Positions 29,781 to 40,019 are shown, counted from the stretch's first letter. The stretch is DNA of 64,000 nucleotides from Enterobacter hormaechei subsp. hoffmannii (GCF_001729745.1 NZ_CP017186.1:3906001-3970000); one strand, 5' to 3'. The notes: a model not told the origin generated them from the sequence alone. Program-made: numbers and translations.

Positions 29781-31670
29781 ATGAAAAAAAGGCTCACTCT
29801 CTCGCTGCTGGCTCTCTGTGTTTCTCATGGCGCGGCGGCAGCAAACTACGCGCTCAGTAACAACAATATTGCCCTTTCGTTTGATGATGCAAATGCAACG
29901 GTAGTAGTAACGGACAGCAAGGCTAACCATCCGCTCACGCCCCAGGAGTTGTTCTTTCTGACGCTGCCGGATGAAACAAAAATCCACACCGCTGATTTCA
30001 AAATCAAGCACGTCGAAAAGCAGGACAACGCGATAGTCATCGACTTTACGCATCCGGATTTTAACGTAACGGTGAAACTGAACCTGGTGAAGGGAAAATA
30101 CGCCAGCATCGGCTACACCATCGCCGCCGTCGGGCAGCCGCGGGACGTAGCGAAAATGACCTTCTTCCCGACGAAGAAGCAGTCTCAGGCACCTTACGTT
30201 GACGGGGCGATTAACAGCTCGCCAATCGTGGCCGACTCGTTCTTCATCCTGCCAGACAAACCGATTGTGAATACTTACGCTTATGAAGCCACCACGAACC
30301 TCAACGTGGAGCTGAAAACGCCAATTCTGCCTGAGACACCGGTCAGTTTTACCACCTGGTTCGGCACTTTCCCGGAAACTAATCAGCTGCGGCGAAGCGT
30401 AAACCAGTTTATCGATGCCGTGCGCCCGCGGCCTTATAAGCCTTATCTGCACTACAACAGCTGGATGGACATCGGCTTCTTTACTCCTTACTCCGAGCAG
30501 GATGTCATTGGGCGGATGGACGAATGGAATAAAGAATTTATTGCCGGACGCGGGGTGGCGCTGGACGCGTTCCTGCTGGACGATGGCTGGGACGATCGCA
30601 CCGGACGCTGGCTGTTTGGCCCGGCATTCAGCAACGGTTTTGGCAAAGTCAGGGAAAAAGCCGATAGCCTGCATAGCTCGGTTGGGCTGTGGCTTTCACC
30701 GTGGGGCGGTTACAACAAGCCGCGCGATATTCGCGTCTCGCATGCAAAAGAGTATGGTTTCGAAACCGTAGACGGCAAGCTGGCGCTGTCGGGGCCGAAC
30801 TACTTTAAAAACTTTAACGATCAGATCATTAAGCTGATCAAAAACGAGCACATTACCTCGTTCAAACTCGACGGAATGGGTAACGCCAATTCGCATATCA
30901 AGGGCAGCCCATTTGCATCGGATTTTGACGCGTCCATTGCCCTGCTGCACAACATGCGCAGCGCAAACCCGAACCTGTTTATCAACCTGACCACCGGGAC
31001 CGACGCGAGCCCGTCCTGGCTGTTCTATGCTGATTCAATCTGGCGTCAGGGCGATGATATCAACCTGTACGGTCCCGGCACGCCAGTGCAGCAGTGGATG
31101 ACCTACCGGGATGCCGAAACTTATCGCTCCATCGTACGCAAAGGCCCGCTGTTCCCGCTGAACTCCCTGATGTACCACGGGATCGTCAGTGCAGAGAACG
31201 CTTACTATGGACTGGAGAAAGTACAAACGGACGGTGATTTTGCCGATCAGGTCTGGAGCTACTTCGCGACCGGAACTCAACTTCAGGAGCTGTACATCAC
31301 GCCGTCCATGCTTAACAAGGCGAAGTGGGACACCCTGGCACAGGCGGCGAAGTGGTCGCGTGAGAATGCCAGCGTGCTGGTGGATACGCACTGGATTGGC
31401 GGTGACCCAACTTCGCTTGAGGTTTACGGCTGGGCCTCATGGAGTAAAGACAAAGCGATTTTTGGTTTACGCAACCCGTCGGATAAGCCGCAACGTTACT
31501 ACCTGGATTTAACCAAAGATTTTGAAATCCCGGCAGGAGAGCGTTCGCAGTTTGCCCTGAAAGCCGTGTACGGCAGTAATTCAACCGTACCAGAGGAGTA
31601 TAAAAACGCTGTGGTGATTACGCTGCAACCGCTGGAAACGCTGGTGTTTGAGGCGATGCCGGGAAAATAG
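29781..31670 (+). CDS. Exported glycoside hydrolase with GH36-like motifs
   Basis: 629 residues with an N-terminal signal peptide (basic MKKR, hydrophobic core, likely cleavage near AAA/ANYA at residues 18-23), so probably periplasmic or secreted. An N-terminal beta-sandwich-like region (to about 215) precedes a TIM-barrel-like region with DDGWDD at 267-272, LWLSPWGG at 303-310, FKLDGMGN at 361-368 (D364 candidate nucleophile) and WRQGDD at 421-426 (candidate acid/base). This resembles clan GH-D (GH27/GH36/GH31) alpha-galactosidase and alpha-N-acetylgalactosaminidase enzymes. The aga setting favours alpha-linked GalNAc, but alpha-galactosidase is possible. AAGGATC ribosome site; 16 bp after the beta-lyase gene, so one operon. 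Confidence 0.7.
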   Translation: MKKRLTLSLLALCVSHGAAAANYALSNNNIALSFDDANATVVVTDSKANHPLTPQELFFLTLPDETKIHTADFKIKHVEKQDNAIVIDFTHPDFNVTVKLNLVKGKYASIGYTIAAVGQPRDVAKMTFFPTKKQSQAPYVDGAINSSPIVADSFFILPDKPIVNTYAYEATTNLNVELKTPILPETPVSFTTWFGTFPETNQLRRSVNQFIDAVRPRPYKPYLHYNSWMDIGFFTPYSEQDVIGRMDEWNKEFIAGRGVALDAFLLDDGWDDRTGRWLFGPAFSNGFGKVREKADSLHSSVGLWLSPWGGYNKPRDIRVSHAKEYGFETVDGKLALSGPNYFKNFNDQIIKLIKNEHITSFKLDGMGNANSHIKGSPFASDFDASIALLHNMRSANPNLFINLTTGTDASPSWLFYADSIWRQGDDINLYGPGTPVQQWMTYRDAETYRSIVRKGPLFPLNSLMYHGIVSAENAYYGLEKVQTDGDFADQVWSYFATGTQLQELYITPSMLNKAKWDTLAQAAKWSRENASVLVDTHWIGGDPTSLEVYGWASWSKDKAIFGLRNPSDKPQRYYLDLTKDFEIPAGERSQFALKAVYGSNSTVPEEYKNAVVITLQPLETLVFEAMPGK

Positions 31671-31691
31671 TGAGGCTTTGACACGGTGTAG

Positions 31692-31719
31692 GCCGGGTAA
31701 GGCGAAGCCGTCACCCGGC
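31692..31719. repeat. REP palindrome
   Basis: GCCGGGT (31692-31698) and ACCCGGC (31713-31719) flank GGCGAAGCC; it sits between the converging ends of the hydrolase gene and rsmI. Confidence 0.8.
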
Positions 31720-31737
31720 AAAACAGGCGGCAGGGGC

Positions 31738-32601
31738 TTACTCCCCGTGCTGCTCCAGCGCATATTTATACAGCGCATTTTTCTTCACGCCGTGGATCTC
31801 CGCCGCCAGCGCCGCCGCTTTTTTCAGGGGCAGTTCAGCCTGTAGCAGGGTCAGCGTACGCAGCGCATCGGCAGGCAGGGCGTCTTCCTGCGCTTTATGC
31901 CCTTCGACAATCAGCACCATTTCGCCCTTGCGGCGGTTCTCATCCTCTTTCACCCACGCCAGCAGTTCGCCAACCGGCGCGCCGTGAATGGTTTCCCAGG
32001 TTTTGGTCAGCTCGCGCGCCAGCACCACGTAGCGGGTTTCGCCCCAGACGGTAACCATATCCTCCAGGCTTTCCAGCAGGCGGTGGGTTGATTCGTAAAA
32101 AATCAGGGTACGCGGCTCTGCTTCCAGATCCTTTAACACGTCGCGACGGCCTTTGGATTTAGCAGGCAGGAAACCTTCGTAGCAGAAACGATCGGACGGC
32201 AGGCCCGCCGCACTTAATGCGGCAATAGCAGCACACGGCCCCGGCAGCGGCACAACACGGATCCCTGCTTCACGGCAGGTGCGCACCAGATGGTAACCCG
32301 GATCGTTGATAAGCGGCGTACCCGCATCGGAGACCAGCGCGATGTTCTGCCCTTCTTTCAGCTTCGCCACCAGCGTTTCGGCTTTTTGTTGCTCATTGTG
32401 ATCGTGCAGGGCAAACAAACGGGCGTTAATGGCAAAGTGCTGCAGCAGTAAACCGGTATGACGGGTGTCTTCAGCAGCAATTAAATCAACAGCTTGCAAT
32501 ACAGTGAGTGCACGTTGGGTAATATCAGACAAATTCCCGATAGGAGTAGGTACAATATAAAGCTGGCCTTGAGAATTATCTGCCGTTTCGTGTTGTTTCA
32601 T
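31738..32601 (-). CDS. rsmI: 16S rRNA C1402 2'-O-methyltransferase RsmI
   Basis: 287 residues. Tetrapyrrole-methylase fold enzyme that uses S-adenosylmethionine to methylate the ribose of C1402 in the decoding centre. Motifs: [14 protein letters not shown] at the N-terminus, [12 protein letters not shown] near 40, [13 protein letters not shown] near 90 and [16 protein letters not shown] near 120. It is divergent from lpoA with a 61-bp gap, an arrangement conserved in enterobacteria. Confidence 0.95.
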   Translation of the reverse strand: MKQHETADNSQGQLYIVPTPIGNLSDITQRALTVLQAVDLIAAEDTRHTGLLLQHFAINARLFALHDHNEQQKAETLVAKLKEGQNIALVSDAGTPLINDPGYHLVRTCREAGIRVVPLPGPCAAIAALSAAGLPSDRFCYEGFLPAKSKGRRDVLKDLEAEPRTLIFYESTHRLLESLEDMVTVWGETRYVVLARELTKTWETIHGAPVGELLAWVKEDENRRKGEMVLIVEGHKAQEDALPADALRTLTLLQAELPLKKAAALAAEIHGVKKNALYKYALEQHGE

Positions 32602-32662
32602 TGTTTCGTCCGTATTGCCGATTTAATATTGAGCATTGCGTAAAAAAATCACTGGATACAGT

Positions 32663-34801
32663 ATGGTACCGTTAACGTTTCTTCGTAAAAAAGCCGCGCA
32701 CAGCGTGCCCCTCCTGCTGGCAGCTCTGATCTTTACAGGCTGCGGCACTCAGGCACCCGACCAGAGCACTGCTCATATGCAGGGATCCGCTCAGGCTGAT
32801 TCTGGCTTTTATCTGCAACAAATGTCGCAGAGTTCAAATGATACCAGGATCAACTGGCAATTACTCGCCATTCGTGCACTGCTGAAGGAAGGAAAAACCC
32901 AGCAGGCCGCCGAGCTGTTCAGCCAGCTGCCGCAGGATCTTAACGACGATCAGCACCATGAGCAGACGCTGCTGTCGGCAGAACTGAAGGTCGCGCTGAA
33001 AGATTTCGACGGCGCGAAGAAGATCCTCGGCACTATCGAACTGAGCGCGCTGGATAAGAATCAGCAGGCCCGTTTCTGGCAGGCCGGTATCACCGCTGAG
33101 CAGGGTCGCCCCTCCCTGACGCTTCTCCGCGCGCTGATTGCCCAGGAGCCTCTGCTCGCGGGTGCGGACAAGCAGAAAAATATTGACGCAACCTGGCAGG
33201 CACTCGCCTCCATGACCCAGGATCAGGCCAGAGCGCTGGTGATCAACGCCGATGAAAATGTCCTGCAAGGCTGGCTGGATCTGCAACAGATGTGGTTCAA
33301 CAACCGCAGCGATCCGAACATGCTGAAAGCCGGCATTACCGACTGGCAAAAGCGCTACCCGCAAAACCCGGGAGCAAAAATGCTGCCAACGCAGCTGGTG
33401 AACGTGCAAAACTTTAAGCCCGCCTCCACCAGCAAAATCGCCCTGCTGCTGCCGTTAAACGGCCAGGCAGCGGTGTTTGGCCGCGCCATTCAGCAAGGTT
33501 TTGAAGCCGCGAAAAACGGCACTACCGCCGTCACCGGCAGCGCCGTTCCGGCGCAGGCAGCACAGGCGGCGAATGTGAATGACGTCGTCAGTCCGTCAGC
33601 CGCCGAAACCAGCGACCTGACCACCGCGCAAACCCCTGCCCAGGGCACCATGCAGAATCCGGTTACCGCCCCAACGACGCAACCCGCTACCTCAGCGCCT
33701 GCGGCAACACAGGCCCCGGCTGAAACTCCGGCGCCCGCGACGGCAGAACAACCTCAGCCGCAAACCGCGCAGCCGGAACAGCAGCCAGTAGCCCAGCCGC
33801 AGGCTGTGGCCACCACCAGCGCTAACCCTGGTGCAGAGTTGAAAATCTACGACACCAGCGCCCAGCCGCTTGACCAGGTGCTGGCGCAGGTTCAGCAGGA
33901 CGGGGCCAGCATCGTTGTCGGCCCGCTGTTGAAAAACAACGTGGAAGCGCTGATGAAGAGCAACACCGCGCTGAACGTGCTGGCGCTTAACCAGCCTGAG
34001 CAGGTTCAGAACCGCGCCAATATCTGTTACTTCGCCCTCTCTCCGGAGGATGAAGCCCGCGATGCGGCCCGTCATATTCACGAGCAGGGCAAGCAGGCGC
34101 CGCTGCTGCTGATCCCACGCAGCACGCTGGGCGACCGCGTTGCCAACGCCTTTGCGCAAGAGTGGCAGACCCTTGGCGGTGGCGTGGTGTTGCAGCAGAA
34201 ATTTGGCTCAGCTTCCGAACTGAGAGCGGGCGTGAACGGCGGGGCAGGTATTGCCCTCAACGGTAGCCCGGTATCCGCCAGCCTGCCGCAGCAGCAGAGC
34301 GTCACCATCGGCGGTCTGACGATCCCAGCCCCCCCTACCGACGCGCAAATCAGCGGCGGCGGTAAAGTGGATTCGGCATACATCGTCGCTACGCCGGAAG
34401 AGATCGCCTTTATCAAACCAATGATCGCCATGCGTAACGGCAGCCAGAGCGGCGCAACGCTCTACGCCAGCTCCCGCAGCGCACAGGGTACCGCAGGCCC
34501 GGATTTCCGTCTGGAAATGGAAGGACTGCAATACAGCGAGATCCCTATGCTGGCAGGCAGCAACCCGCAGTTGATGCAGCAGGCGCTGGGCGCGGTGCGC
34601 AATGATTATTCCCTGGCGCGTCTGTACGCGATGGGCGTCGATGCCTGGGCGCTGGCAAACCACTTTACCCAGATGCGCCAGGTACCGGGCTTTGAGCTTA
34701 ACGGGAATACCGGCGATCTGACCGCCGATCAGGATTGTGTGATTAACAGGAAGTTATCATGGCTCAAATACCAGCAGGGGCAGATTGTCCCGGCCAGTTA
34801 A
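32663..34801 (+). CDS. lpoA: Outer-membrane lipoprotein activator of PBP1A, LpoA
   Basis: 712 residues from the ATG at 32663 ([10 protein letters not shown]), which gives the lipoprotein signal with modified C27 in ALIFTGCG. The N-terminal TPR-like domain (about 30-255) and C-terminal periplasmic-binding-protein-like domain (about 257-712) are both recognisable; LpoA reaches through the peptidoglycan to stimulate PBP1A (MrcA). An Ala/Pro/Gln/Thr-rich low-complexity insert (about residues 290-385) lies within the C-domain; it is longer and different in composition from E. coli. It overlaps yraN by 43 bp. Confidence 0.94.
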   Translation: MVPLTFLRKKAAHSVPLLLAALIFTGCGTQAPDQSTAHMQGSAQADSGFYLQQMSQSSNDTRINWQLLAIRALLKEGKTQQAAELFSQLPQDLNDDQHHEQTLLSAELKVALKDFDGAKKILGTIELSALDKNQQARFWQAGITAEQGRPSLTLLRALIAQEPLLAGADKQKNIDATWQALASMTQDQARALVINADENVLQGWLDLQQMWFNNRSDPNMLKAGITDWQKRYPQNPGAKMLPTQLVNVQNFKPASTSKIALLLPLNGQAAVFGRAIQQGFEAAKNGTTAVTGSAVPAQAAQAANVNDVVSPSAAETSDLTTAQTPAQGTMQNPVTAPTTQPATSAPAATQAPAETPAPATAEQPQPQTAQPEQQPVAQPQAVATTSANPGAELKIYDTSAQPLDQVLAQVQQDGASIVVGPLLKNNVEALMKSNTALNVLALNQPEQVQNRANICYFALSPEDEARDAARHIHEQGKQAPLLLIPRSTLGDRVANAFAQEWQTLGGGVVLQQKFGSASELRAGVNGGAGIALNGSPVSASLPQQQSVTIGGLTIPAPPTDAQISGGGKVDSAYIVATPEEIAFIKPMIAMRNGSQSGATLYASSRSAQGTAGPDFRLEMEGLQYSEIPMLAGSNPQLMQQALGAVRNDYSLARLYAMGVDAWALANHFTQMRQVPGFELNGNTGDLTADQDCVINRKLSWLKYQQGQIVPAS

Positions 34802-35154
34802 GCCGTAAACAGACCGGCGACGCGTGGGAGCTAAAAGCGCGCCGCTGGCTTGAAGGCAAAGGACTGCGCTTTGTCGCCGCCAACGTTCGCGGGCGCGGCG
34901 GCGAGATTGACCTGATTATGAAAGACGGTCAAACCATCGTGTTTGTTGAAGTACGCTACCGACAGTCGTCCCGTTTTGGCGGTGCTGCCGCCAGCGTGAC
35001 GCTCGCCAAACAACAAAAATTATTACAGACTGCCCACTTGTGGCTTGCCCGCCATAATGGGAGTTTTGATACTGTGGATTGCCGTTTCGATGTGGTAGCC
35101 TTCACCGGAAATGCGATCGACTGGCTTAAAAACGCGTTTGGCGAAGACGCATAA
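34759..35154 (+). CDS. yraN: YraN, UPF0102 nuclease-like protein
   Basis: 131 residues. The UPF0102 family has a restriction-endonuclease-like core: here [13 protein letters not shown] and [14 protein letters not shown] at about residues 48-80 carry the E-x-D...ExK-like (ExR) pattern. Function is unproven in enterobacteria. The start lies inside the end of lpoA (43-bp overlap, shifted frame) behind AGGAAGTT. diaA follows after 21 bp. Confidence 0.88.
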   Translation: MAQIPAGADCPGQLSRKQTGDAWELKARRWLEGKGLRFVAANVRGRGGEIDLIMKDGQTIVFVEVRYRQSSRFGGAAASVTLAKQQKLLQTAHLWLARHNGSFDTVDCRFDVVAFTGNAIDWLKNAFGEDA

Positions 35155-35175
35155 ATAAGATTTTAAAGGGATACC

Positions 35176-35766
35176 GTGCTCGAACGAATAAAAGTGTGCT
35201 TCACAGAAAGCATTCAAACGCAGATTGCCGCAGCGGAAGCCCTTCCGGACGCGATCTCGCGTGCAGCGATGACGCTGGTTCAGTCGCTGCTCAACGGCAA
35301 CAAAATCCTCTGTTGTGGCAATGGCACGTCCGCCGCCAACGCACAGCATTTTGCTGCCAGCATGATCAATCGCTTCGAAACCGAGCGACCGAGTTTACCA
35401 GCCATTGCACTAAACACCGATAACGTGGTCTTAACTGCGATTGCCAACGATCGTCTGCATGACGAAATTTACGCCAAGCAGGTGCGCGCCTTAGGCCATG
35501 CCGGAGACGTGCTGCTGGCGATCTCCACGCGCGGTAACAGCCGGGATATCGTTAAGGCGGTTGAAGCGGCAGTAACCCGGGACATGACGATTGTCGCCCT
35601 GACCGGTTACGACGGCGGTGAGCTGGCTGGCCTGCTGGGGCCGCAGGATGTGGAGATCCGCATTCCTTCGCACCGTAGCGCCCGCATCCAGGAGATGCAT
35701 ATGCTTACGGTGAACTGCTTATGCGATCTGATCGATAACACGCTTTTCCCTCACCAGGATGATTAA
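35176..35766 (+). CDS. diaA: DnaA initiator-associating protein DiaA
   Basis: 196 residues from a GTG start behind AAAGGG, as in E. coli. A single SIS domain (about 35-190) with [17 protein letters not shown] and [16 protein letters not shown]; close to GmhA phosphoheptose isomerases, but in this context it binds DnaA as a tetramer and promotes its assembly at oriC for timely initiation. It lies between yraN and dolP, 9 bp before the latter. Confidence 0.94.
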   Translation: MLERIKVCFTESIQTQIAAAEALPDAISRAAMTLVQSLLNGNKILCCGNGTSAANAQHFAASMINRFETERPSLPAIALNTDNVVLTAIANDRLHDEIYAKQVRALGHAGDVLLAISTRGNSRDIVKAVEAAVTRDMTIVALTGYDGGELAGLLGPQDVEIRIPSHRSARIQEMHMLTVNCLCDLIDNTLFPHQDD

Positions 35767-35775
35767 GGAGTTCTC

Positions 35776-36351
35776 ATGAAGGTTTTATCGGCCCTTGCAG
35801 TCGTGATGTCTGCATTACTGCTTCAGGGGTGCATCGCTGCCGCTGTAGTCGGTACCGCAGCGGTCGGCACCAAAGCAGCGACCGATCCGCGTACCGTTGG
35901 GACGCAGGTGGATGACGGTACGCTTGAACTGCGCGTAAACAGTGCGCTGTCGAAAGACGAACAGATCAAGAAGGAAGCACGCATTAACGTGACGGCTTAT
36001 CAGGGCAAAGTTCTGCTGGCAGGCCAGGCGCCAACCCCTGAACTCGCCTCGCGCGCCAAACAGATCGCGATGGGCGTAGAAGGTACGGCGGAAGTGTTTA
36101 ACGAGATCCGTCAGGGCCAGCCGATTGGTCTCGGCACCGCGTCATCTGATACCTGGATCACCACCAAAGTGCGTTCCCAGCTGCTGGGTACCGACCAGGT
36201 GAAATCCTCAAACGTGAAAGTAACCACGGAGAACGGCGAAGTGTTCCTGCTGGGCCTGGTGACAGAACGTGAAGGGAAAGCGGCGGCGGATATCGCCAGC
36301 CGGGTGAGCGGCGTGAAGCACGTCACCACCGCCTTTACTTATATCAAGTAA
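35776..36351 (+). CDS. dolP: Division/outer membrane stress lipoprotein DolP (two BON domains)
   Basis: 191 residues, the E. coli length; formerly YraP. Lipoprotein signal with C19 in LLLQGC, followed by two BON domains (about 45-115 and 125-191). DolP sits on the inner face of the outer membrane, binds anionic phospholipid through the second BON domain and goes to the division septum; it supports envelope integrity and BAM function. In E. coli it is in the sigma-E regulon; I did not identify a sigma-E promoter with certainty here. Confidence 0.94.
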   Translation: MKVLSALAVVMSALLLQGCIAAAVVGTAAVGTKAATDPRTVGTQVDDGTLELRVNSALSKDEQIKKEARINVTAYQGKVLLAGQAPTPELASRAKQIAMGVEGTAEVFNEIRQGQPIGLGTASSDTWITTKVRSQLLGTDQVKSSNVKVTTENGEVFLLGLVTEREGKAAADIASRVSGVKHVTTAFTYIK

Positions 36352-36366
36352 TTCACACCTGACTGT

Positions 36367-36397
36367 AAGCCCGGTAAGCGCCAGCGCCACCGGGCTT
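36367..36397. repeat. REP palindrome, possible bidirectional terminator
   Basis: AAGCCCGGT and ACCGGGCTT form the arms, followed by TCTTTC on the plus strand; located between the convergent genes dolP and yraQ. Confidence 0.75.
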
Positions 36398-36401
36398 TCT
36401 T

Positions 36402-37439
36402 TCACACCAGCGCCATACTCCCCACAATCACTCCGCTCAACGCCACCAGCCCCGCCGTCAGCCACAGCGCTTTCGCCGGGAATGACTTACGCAGCATGAT
36501 CAGCGACGGCAGGCTCACCGCCGGCAGCGTGATGAGCAGCGCCAGCGCCGGTGCGGTACCCATGCCAGCCATCATCATGGTCTGAATAATCGGGATCTCC
36601 GCCGCGGTTGGGATCACAAACAGGCAACCGGCCACCGCCATCGCAATCACCCACATCAGCGTGTTGTCGATAGCGCCATCCGCATGCGGGAACAGCCAGA
36701 CGCGCGCCGCCCCGAGCACCAGTACGGCCAGGATATAGACCGGGATTGTGCTCCAGAAAAGCTGCCACAGCGCTTTGCCCCAGCGAGATAAGAAACTGCC
36801 CTGCGGATCGCTGAGGTCCAGCTCAACGGAGGCAGGCCCGGCCTCGTTGTCTTTCACCAGGTGCTGCACCAGCGTAGCGACAAGCACCACCGTCAGCAGG
36901 CCAGCCGCCAGACGGATAAACGCGAAATGCCAGCCGAGAACGAAGCCCATAAACACCAGCGTTGCCGGGTTCAGCAGGGGGTTACCCATCCAGAAGGCAA
37001 GCGCGCCGCCCATCGACACGCGCTGTCGGCGCATACCCGCCGCCACCGGTGCAGCGCAGCAGGAGCACATCATGCCCGGCAGGGAGAAAATCGTTCCCAG
37101 CAGCGTGCCCTGCAGGCGCGGTTGTCCCAGGGTTTTTATCAGCCAATTACGCGGGATAAGTACCTGAATCAGCGAGCCCAGCAATACGCCCAATACCGCC
37201 GCTTTCCAGACGGCAAGAAAATAGACCATTGCGTAATCCCACGCCGCGCGAAGCGGGCTGGAATCGGCCTGCGCGAGAATCGATTTACCGATGCTGTGGG
37301 TGTCGGCGGCGGTGAAGGCTTTACCGTAGTACGGCTGCCATTTCACATACCAGAGGCCAATGATGACCACGAGAAAGAAGAGTGCGGGCTTCCACCACTG
37401 AACAGGTGTTGCCGCCTGAGATGAAGACTGACCAGTCAT
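36402..37439 (-). CDS. yraQ: YraQ, DUF318-type permease
   Basis: 345 residues, about eight to ten membrane segments. The motif PGMMCSCCAAPVAAGMRR (about residues 120-137) is typical of the DUF318/ArsP-like permease family, whose cysteine pair in some members binds thiol-reactive or organoarsenic compounds. For YraQ itself the substrate is unknown. It points away from yraR (40 bp upstream on the same strand), so the two could be co-transcribed, yraR first. Confidence 0.88.
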   Translation of the reverse strand: MTGQSSSQAATPVQWWKPALFFLVVIIGLWYVKWQPYYGKAFTAADTHSIGKSILAQADSSPLRAAWDYAMVYFLAVWKAAVLGVLLGSLIQVLIPRNWLIKTLGQPRLQGTLLGTIFSLPGMMCSCCAAPVAAGMRRQRVSMGGALAFWMGNPLLNPATLVFMGFVLGWHFAFIRLAAGLLTVVLVATLVQHLVKDNEAGPASVELDLSDPQGSFLSRWGKALWQLFWSTIPVYILAVLVLGAARVWLFPHADGAIDNTLMWVIAMAVAGCLFVIPTAAEIPIIQTMMMAGMGTAPALALLITLPAVSLPSLIMLRKSFPAKALWLTAGLVALSGVIVGSMALV

Positions 37440-37479
37440 ACCATTCCCCGGAAGGTGTTATTTAATAAGCCGGGGAAGT

Positions 37480-38124
37480 TTACGCCTCGCCCTGCGCGAT
37501 TTCACGCAGTTTTGCCGAAGGGATAATATTAACCCCCTCTTGCGACGGAGCCAGTGCCTCTTTCAGCATCGCCTGCGCGACATCCCGCGCCTCGATGGAC
37601 TTCCAGTTACCGGGCAGGATGCGAAACAGCGGAGCGAAAAAAGACTCGTTAAAACGCCGTTCGTCGCGGTGGCCCATCAGCATGGAAGGCCGTACGATGG
37701 TCAGGCGCTCCCATTGCTGCGCGATTAACGCCTCTTCCATTTTGCCCTTCACCTGGTTGTAAAAAAACGGCGAGCCTGCGTTCGCGCCGTGCGCGCTGAC
37801 CACCAGGAAATGCTTAGCACCCAGCTTCTTGGCCGTCAGGGCGGTATCTACCACCAGCGTGTAATCTGCATGGACAAAGGCTTCTTTACTGCCCGCTTCC
37901 CGTCGGGTGGTGCCAAGGCAGCAAAAGGCGATATCAATGGGATCCTGCACCTGCGCCAGCGCGTCGGTAAGCTGGGGATCGTGCGGGTTATAGACGCCGG
38001 TGATATCCAACAGCGGGCGACGCGTCGGGGCGGCGATATAGTTGATATGCCGATCCTGGATCAGCAGCCGCAGCAGATGTCCACCCACCAGCCCGGTTGC
38101 GCCGGTAATCAGTACCTGACTCAT
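37480..38124 (-). CDS. yraR: YraR, NAD(P)-binding Rossmann protein
   Basis: 214 residues from the ATG at 38124, which has AAAGGGGAC in front and matches the E. coli start. Atypical short-chain dehydrogenase/NmrA-like protein with the nucleotide motif [14 protein letters not shown] at residues 5-18 and [12 protein letters not shown] near 128-139 in place of a classical YxxxK site. The closest human relative is HTATIP2/CC3. No enzymatic role is established. Same strand as yraQ, 40 bp before it. Confidence 0.88.
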   Translation of the reverse strand: MSQVLITGATGLVGGHLLRLLIQDRHINYIAAPTRRPLLDITGVYNPHDPQLTDALAQVQDPIDIAFCCLGTTRREAGSKEAFVHADYTLVVDTALTAKKLGAKHFLVVSAHGANAGSPFFYNQVKGKMEEALIAQQWERLTIVRPSMLMGHRDERRFNESFFAPLFRILPGNWKSIEARDVAQAMLKEALAPSQEGVNIIPSAKLREIAQGEA

Positions 38125-38252
38125 CTTGTCCCCTTTACAGAATTGTCCGTTTGCGATCTGGGCCTGCTCTACCACACTTAAAAGTCTGTTACCGGTAAGT
38201 ATTTACCACAAACGGGAAAAAAACAGTCTGAAGCGAAAACAACGGAGGAAGC

Positions 38253-38771
38253 ATGGGTAAAAAAATCGCAGTCTTGATTACCGACGAGTTTGAAGATTCA
38301 GAATTTACGTCGCCAGCAGAGGCATTCCGCAAGGCGGGCCACGAGGTGGTCACCATCGAAAAAGAAGCGGGTAAAACCGTGAAGGGCCACAAGGGTGAAG
38401 CCAGCGTGACCATTGACGAATCCATTGATAACGTCAGCCCGTCGGATTTCGACGCCCTGCTGTTACCGGGCGGCCATTCACCGGATTCCCTGCGCGGGGA
38501 CGAGCGTTTCGTCACCTTTACCCGTGACTTCGTCGGCACCGGTAAACCGGTGTTTGCCATTTGCCACGGTCCACAGCTGCTCATCAGCGCCGAGGTGGTA
38601 CGCGGGCGTAAGCTCACCGCGGTGAAACCGATCGTTATCGATCTGAAAAACGCCGGTGCCGAGTTCTACGATCAGGAAGTGGTGAACGATAACGATCAGC
38701 TGATCACCAGCCGTACGCCGGACGATCTTCCAGCGTTTAACCGCGAAGCGCTACGCCTGCTCGGTGCGTAA
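38253..38771 (+). CDS. yhbO: Protein/nucleic acid deglycase YhbO (DJ-1/PfpI family)
   Basis: 172 residues. PfpI-type fold with the nucleophilic cysteine in [10 protein letters not shown] (near residue 104) at the elbow, the partner histidine following it, and the conserved acidic residue in [13 protein letters not shown]. Reported to repair methylglyoxal/glyoxal-glycated proteins and nucleotides and to protect against several stresses. Its last 21 bp overlap the end of the opposite-strand gene yhbP. Confidence 0.93.
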   Translation: MGKKIAVLITDEFEDSEFTSPAEAFRKAGHEVVTIEKEAGKTVKGHKGEASVTIDESIDNVSPSDFDALLLPGGHSPDSLRGDERFVTFTRDFVGTGKPVFAICHGPQLLISAEVVRGRKLTAVKPIVIDLKNAGAEFYDQEVVNDNDQLITSRTPDDLPAFNREALRLLGA

Positions 38772-39185
38772 CCAGTGCAGCTTCTTGCCAAAGCCCAGGG
38801 TGTTGTCGGTAAATTTCAGCTCATCGAGGCGGATTTCCCACACCGGGGCTTTTAGCGCTGCGGCCACCGGGAAGCGGCGCGTATAGCGTTTACGCTGGGC
38901 GTCGCTTTCCTCACCTTCCAGGCGACGAATTTCGCCTTTGAACTGGACCCCGCGGATCAGCGCAACGGTTTTAGGCTGTCCATTTACCGTGCCCGCCACT
39001 TTTGCCTGTTGGCCCGTCATCTGCGCATGCCGCGTTTTGTCTTCGCTCATCACGTAAAAGGCCACGCGCTCGGGATCGTAGTAATAAAAGGCATTTGCGC
39101 ACCACATCTCCTCGTCTTTACAGACGCACCAGGTCACAACATGCTGCTTTGCCAGCCAGCGGTTAATGGCGGCCAGTGTTTCCAT
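38751..39185 (-). CDS. yhbP: YhbP, UPF0306 flavin-reductase-like protein
   Basis: 144 residues. Split-barrel FMN-binding type protein of the UPF0306 family; the pattern [23 protein letters not shown] near residues 32-55 is conserved. Function is not known. It converges on yhbO with a 21-bp overlap and its start region lies next to that of yhbQ on the other strand. Confidence 0.85.
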   Translation of the reverse strand: METLAAINRWLAKQHVVTWCVCKDEEMWCANAFYYYDPERVAFYVMSEDKTRHAQMTGQQAKVAGTVNGQPKTVALIRGVQFKGEIRRLEGEESDAQRKRYTRRFPVAAALKAPVWEIRLDELKFTDNTLGFGKKLHWLRTEQA

Positions 39186-39241
39186 TTTCGCTCTCTCTCA
39201 TGCTATGGTGCGTTCACCTTAACATACTGAATCTGTTTACC

Positions 39242-39529
39242 GTGTGCTGGTTTCTCTATCTTGTCCGAACCGCTGATAACGCACTCTACACCGGGATCAC
39301 TACCGATGTGGCACGGCGTTTTTTACAACATCAAACGGGAAAAGGGGCGAAAGCACTGCGGGGGAAAGGTGAACTTCAGCTGGCGTTTTCAGCCGCCGTG
39401 GGCGACAGATCCCTGGCGCTCAGGCTGGAATACCGCATCAAGCAGCTGACGAAGCGCCAGAAAGAGCGTCTCGTCAACGGGGACGGCTCTTTCGAGGCGC
39501 TACGCGAAAGCCTGCTTAAAAACGATTGA
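39242..39529 (+). CDS. yhbQ: YhbQ, GIY-YIG nuclease-family protein
   Basis: 95 residues from the GTG at 39242 (product starts [20 protein letters not shown]), which lines up with E. coli YhbQ; the frame is open further upstream but would encode an unrelated hydrophobic extension. It is a short single-domain GIY-YIG protein: [18 protein letters not shown] holds the motif (as LYL...YTG), followed by R24 and Q30-like positions in [18 protein letters not shown]. coli YhbQ is reported to have DNA-cleaving activity. It overlaps the end of yhbS by 14 bp. Ribosome site is weak. Confidence 0.85.
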   Translation: MCWFLYLVRTADNALYTGITTDVARRFLQHQTGKGAKALRGKGELQLAFSAAVGDRSLALRLEYRIKQLTKRQKERLVNGDGSFEALRESLLKND

Positions 39530-40019
39530 AATGATCGTGGTACTCCACCAGACCGGTAACGCCGTCGAGCGAATCGTCCGCCAGAGGATGTACCAGGAAA
39601 GATGTTTCCGTGCCTGGCCAGTGGCAGCGCAGATCGTATCTGGACGCTGGCTCAAAGCCTAAACGCTCGTAGAACGCCGGATCGCCCAGAACGACGACAG
39701 CGGCATAGCCAAATTCATTCAGGGAATCCAGCCCTTCATAGACCAGCTGGCGTGCCAGGCCCTGTCCACGGTAGTTTTCTTCCACCGCCAGCGGCGCCAT
39801 GCCGACCCACTGCAACTCTTCACCCTGCACAATCACCGGGCTGAACGCCACGTAGCCGACTACCTGCCCTTCATCGTCGGTGGCAACCAGGCCCAGCGTA
39901 ATCAGGCCATCTTCGCGAAGATCGTGAACCAGTTGAGCTTCGGCGTCGCCTGCAAAAGAGCGGCGTAACAACGCATCGATACCCGGCGCATCAATCCCAA
40001 TTTCGACTCGAATCAGCAT
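39516..40019 (-). CDS. yhbS: YhbS, GNAT-family N-acetyltransferase
   Basis: 167 residues. Single GNAT domain: beta-4 region [20 protein letters not shown] near residues 72-91 carries the acetyl-CoA pyrophosphate loop (RGQGLA). In E. coli YhbS is linked to sRNA-controlled regulation, but the substrate is unknown. Its start overlaps the stop of ubiT by 7 bp on the same strand, so the two are probably translated together. Confidence 0.9.
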   Translation of the reverse strand: MLIRVEIGIDAPGIDALLRRSFAGDAEAQLVHDLREDGLITLGLVATDDEGQVVGYVAFSPVIVQGEELQWVGMAPLAVEENYRGQGLARQLVYEGLDSLNEFGYAAVVVLGDPAFYERLGFEPASRYDLRCHWPGTETSFLVHPLADDSLDGVTGLVEYHDHFNRF

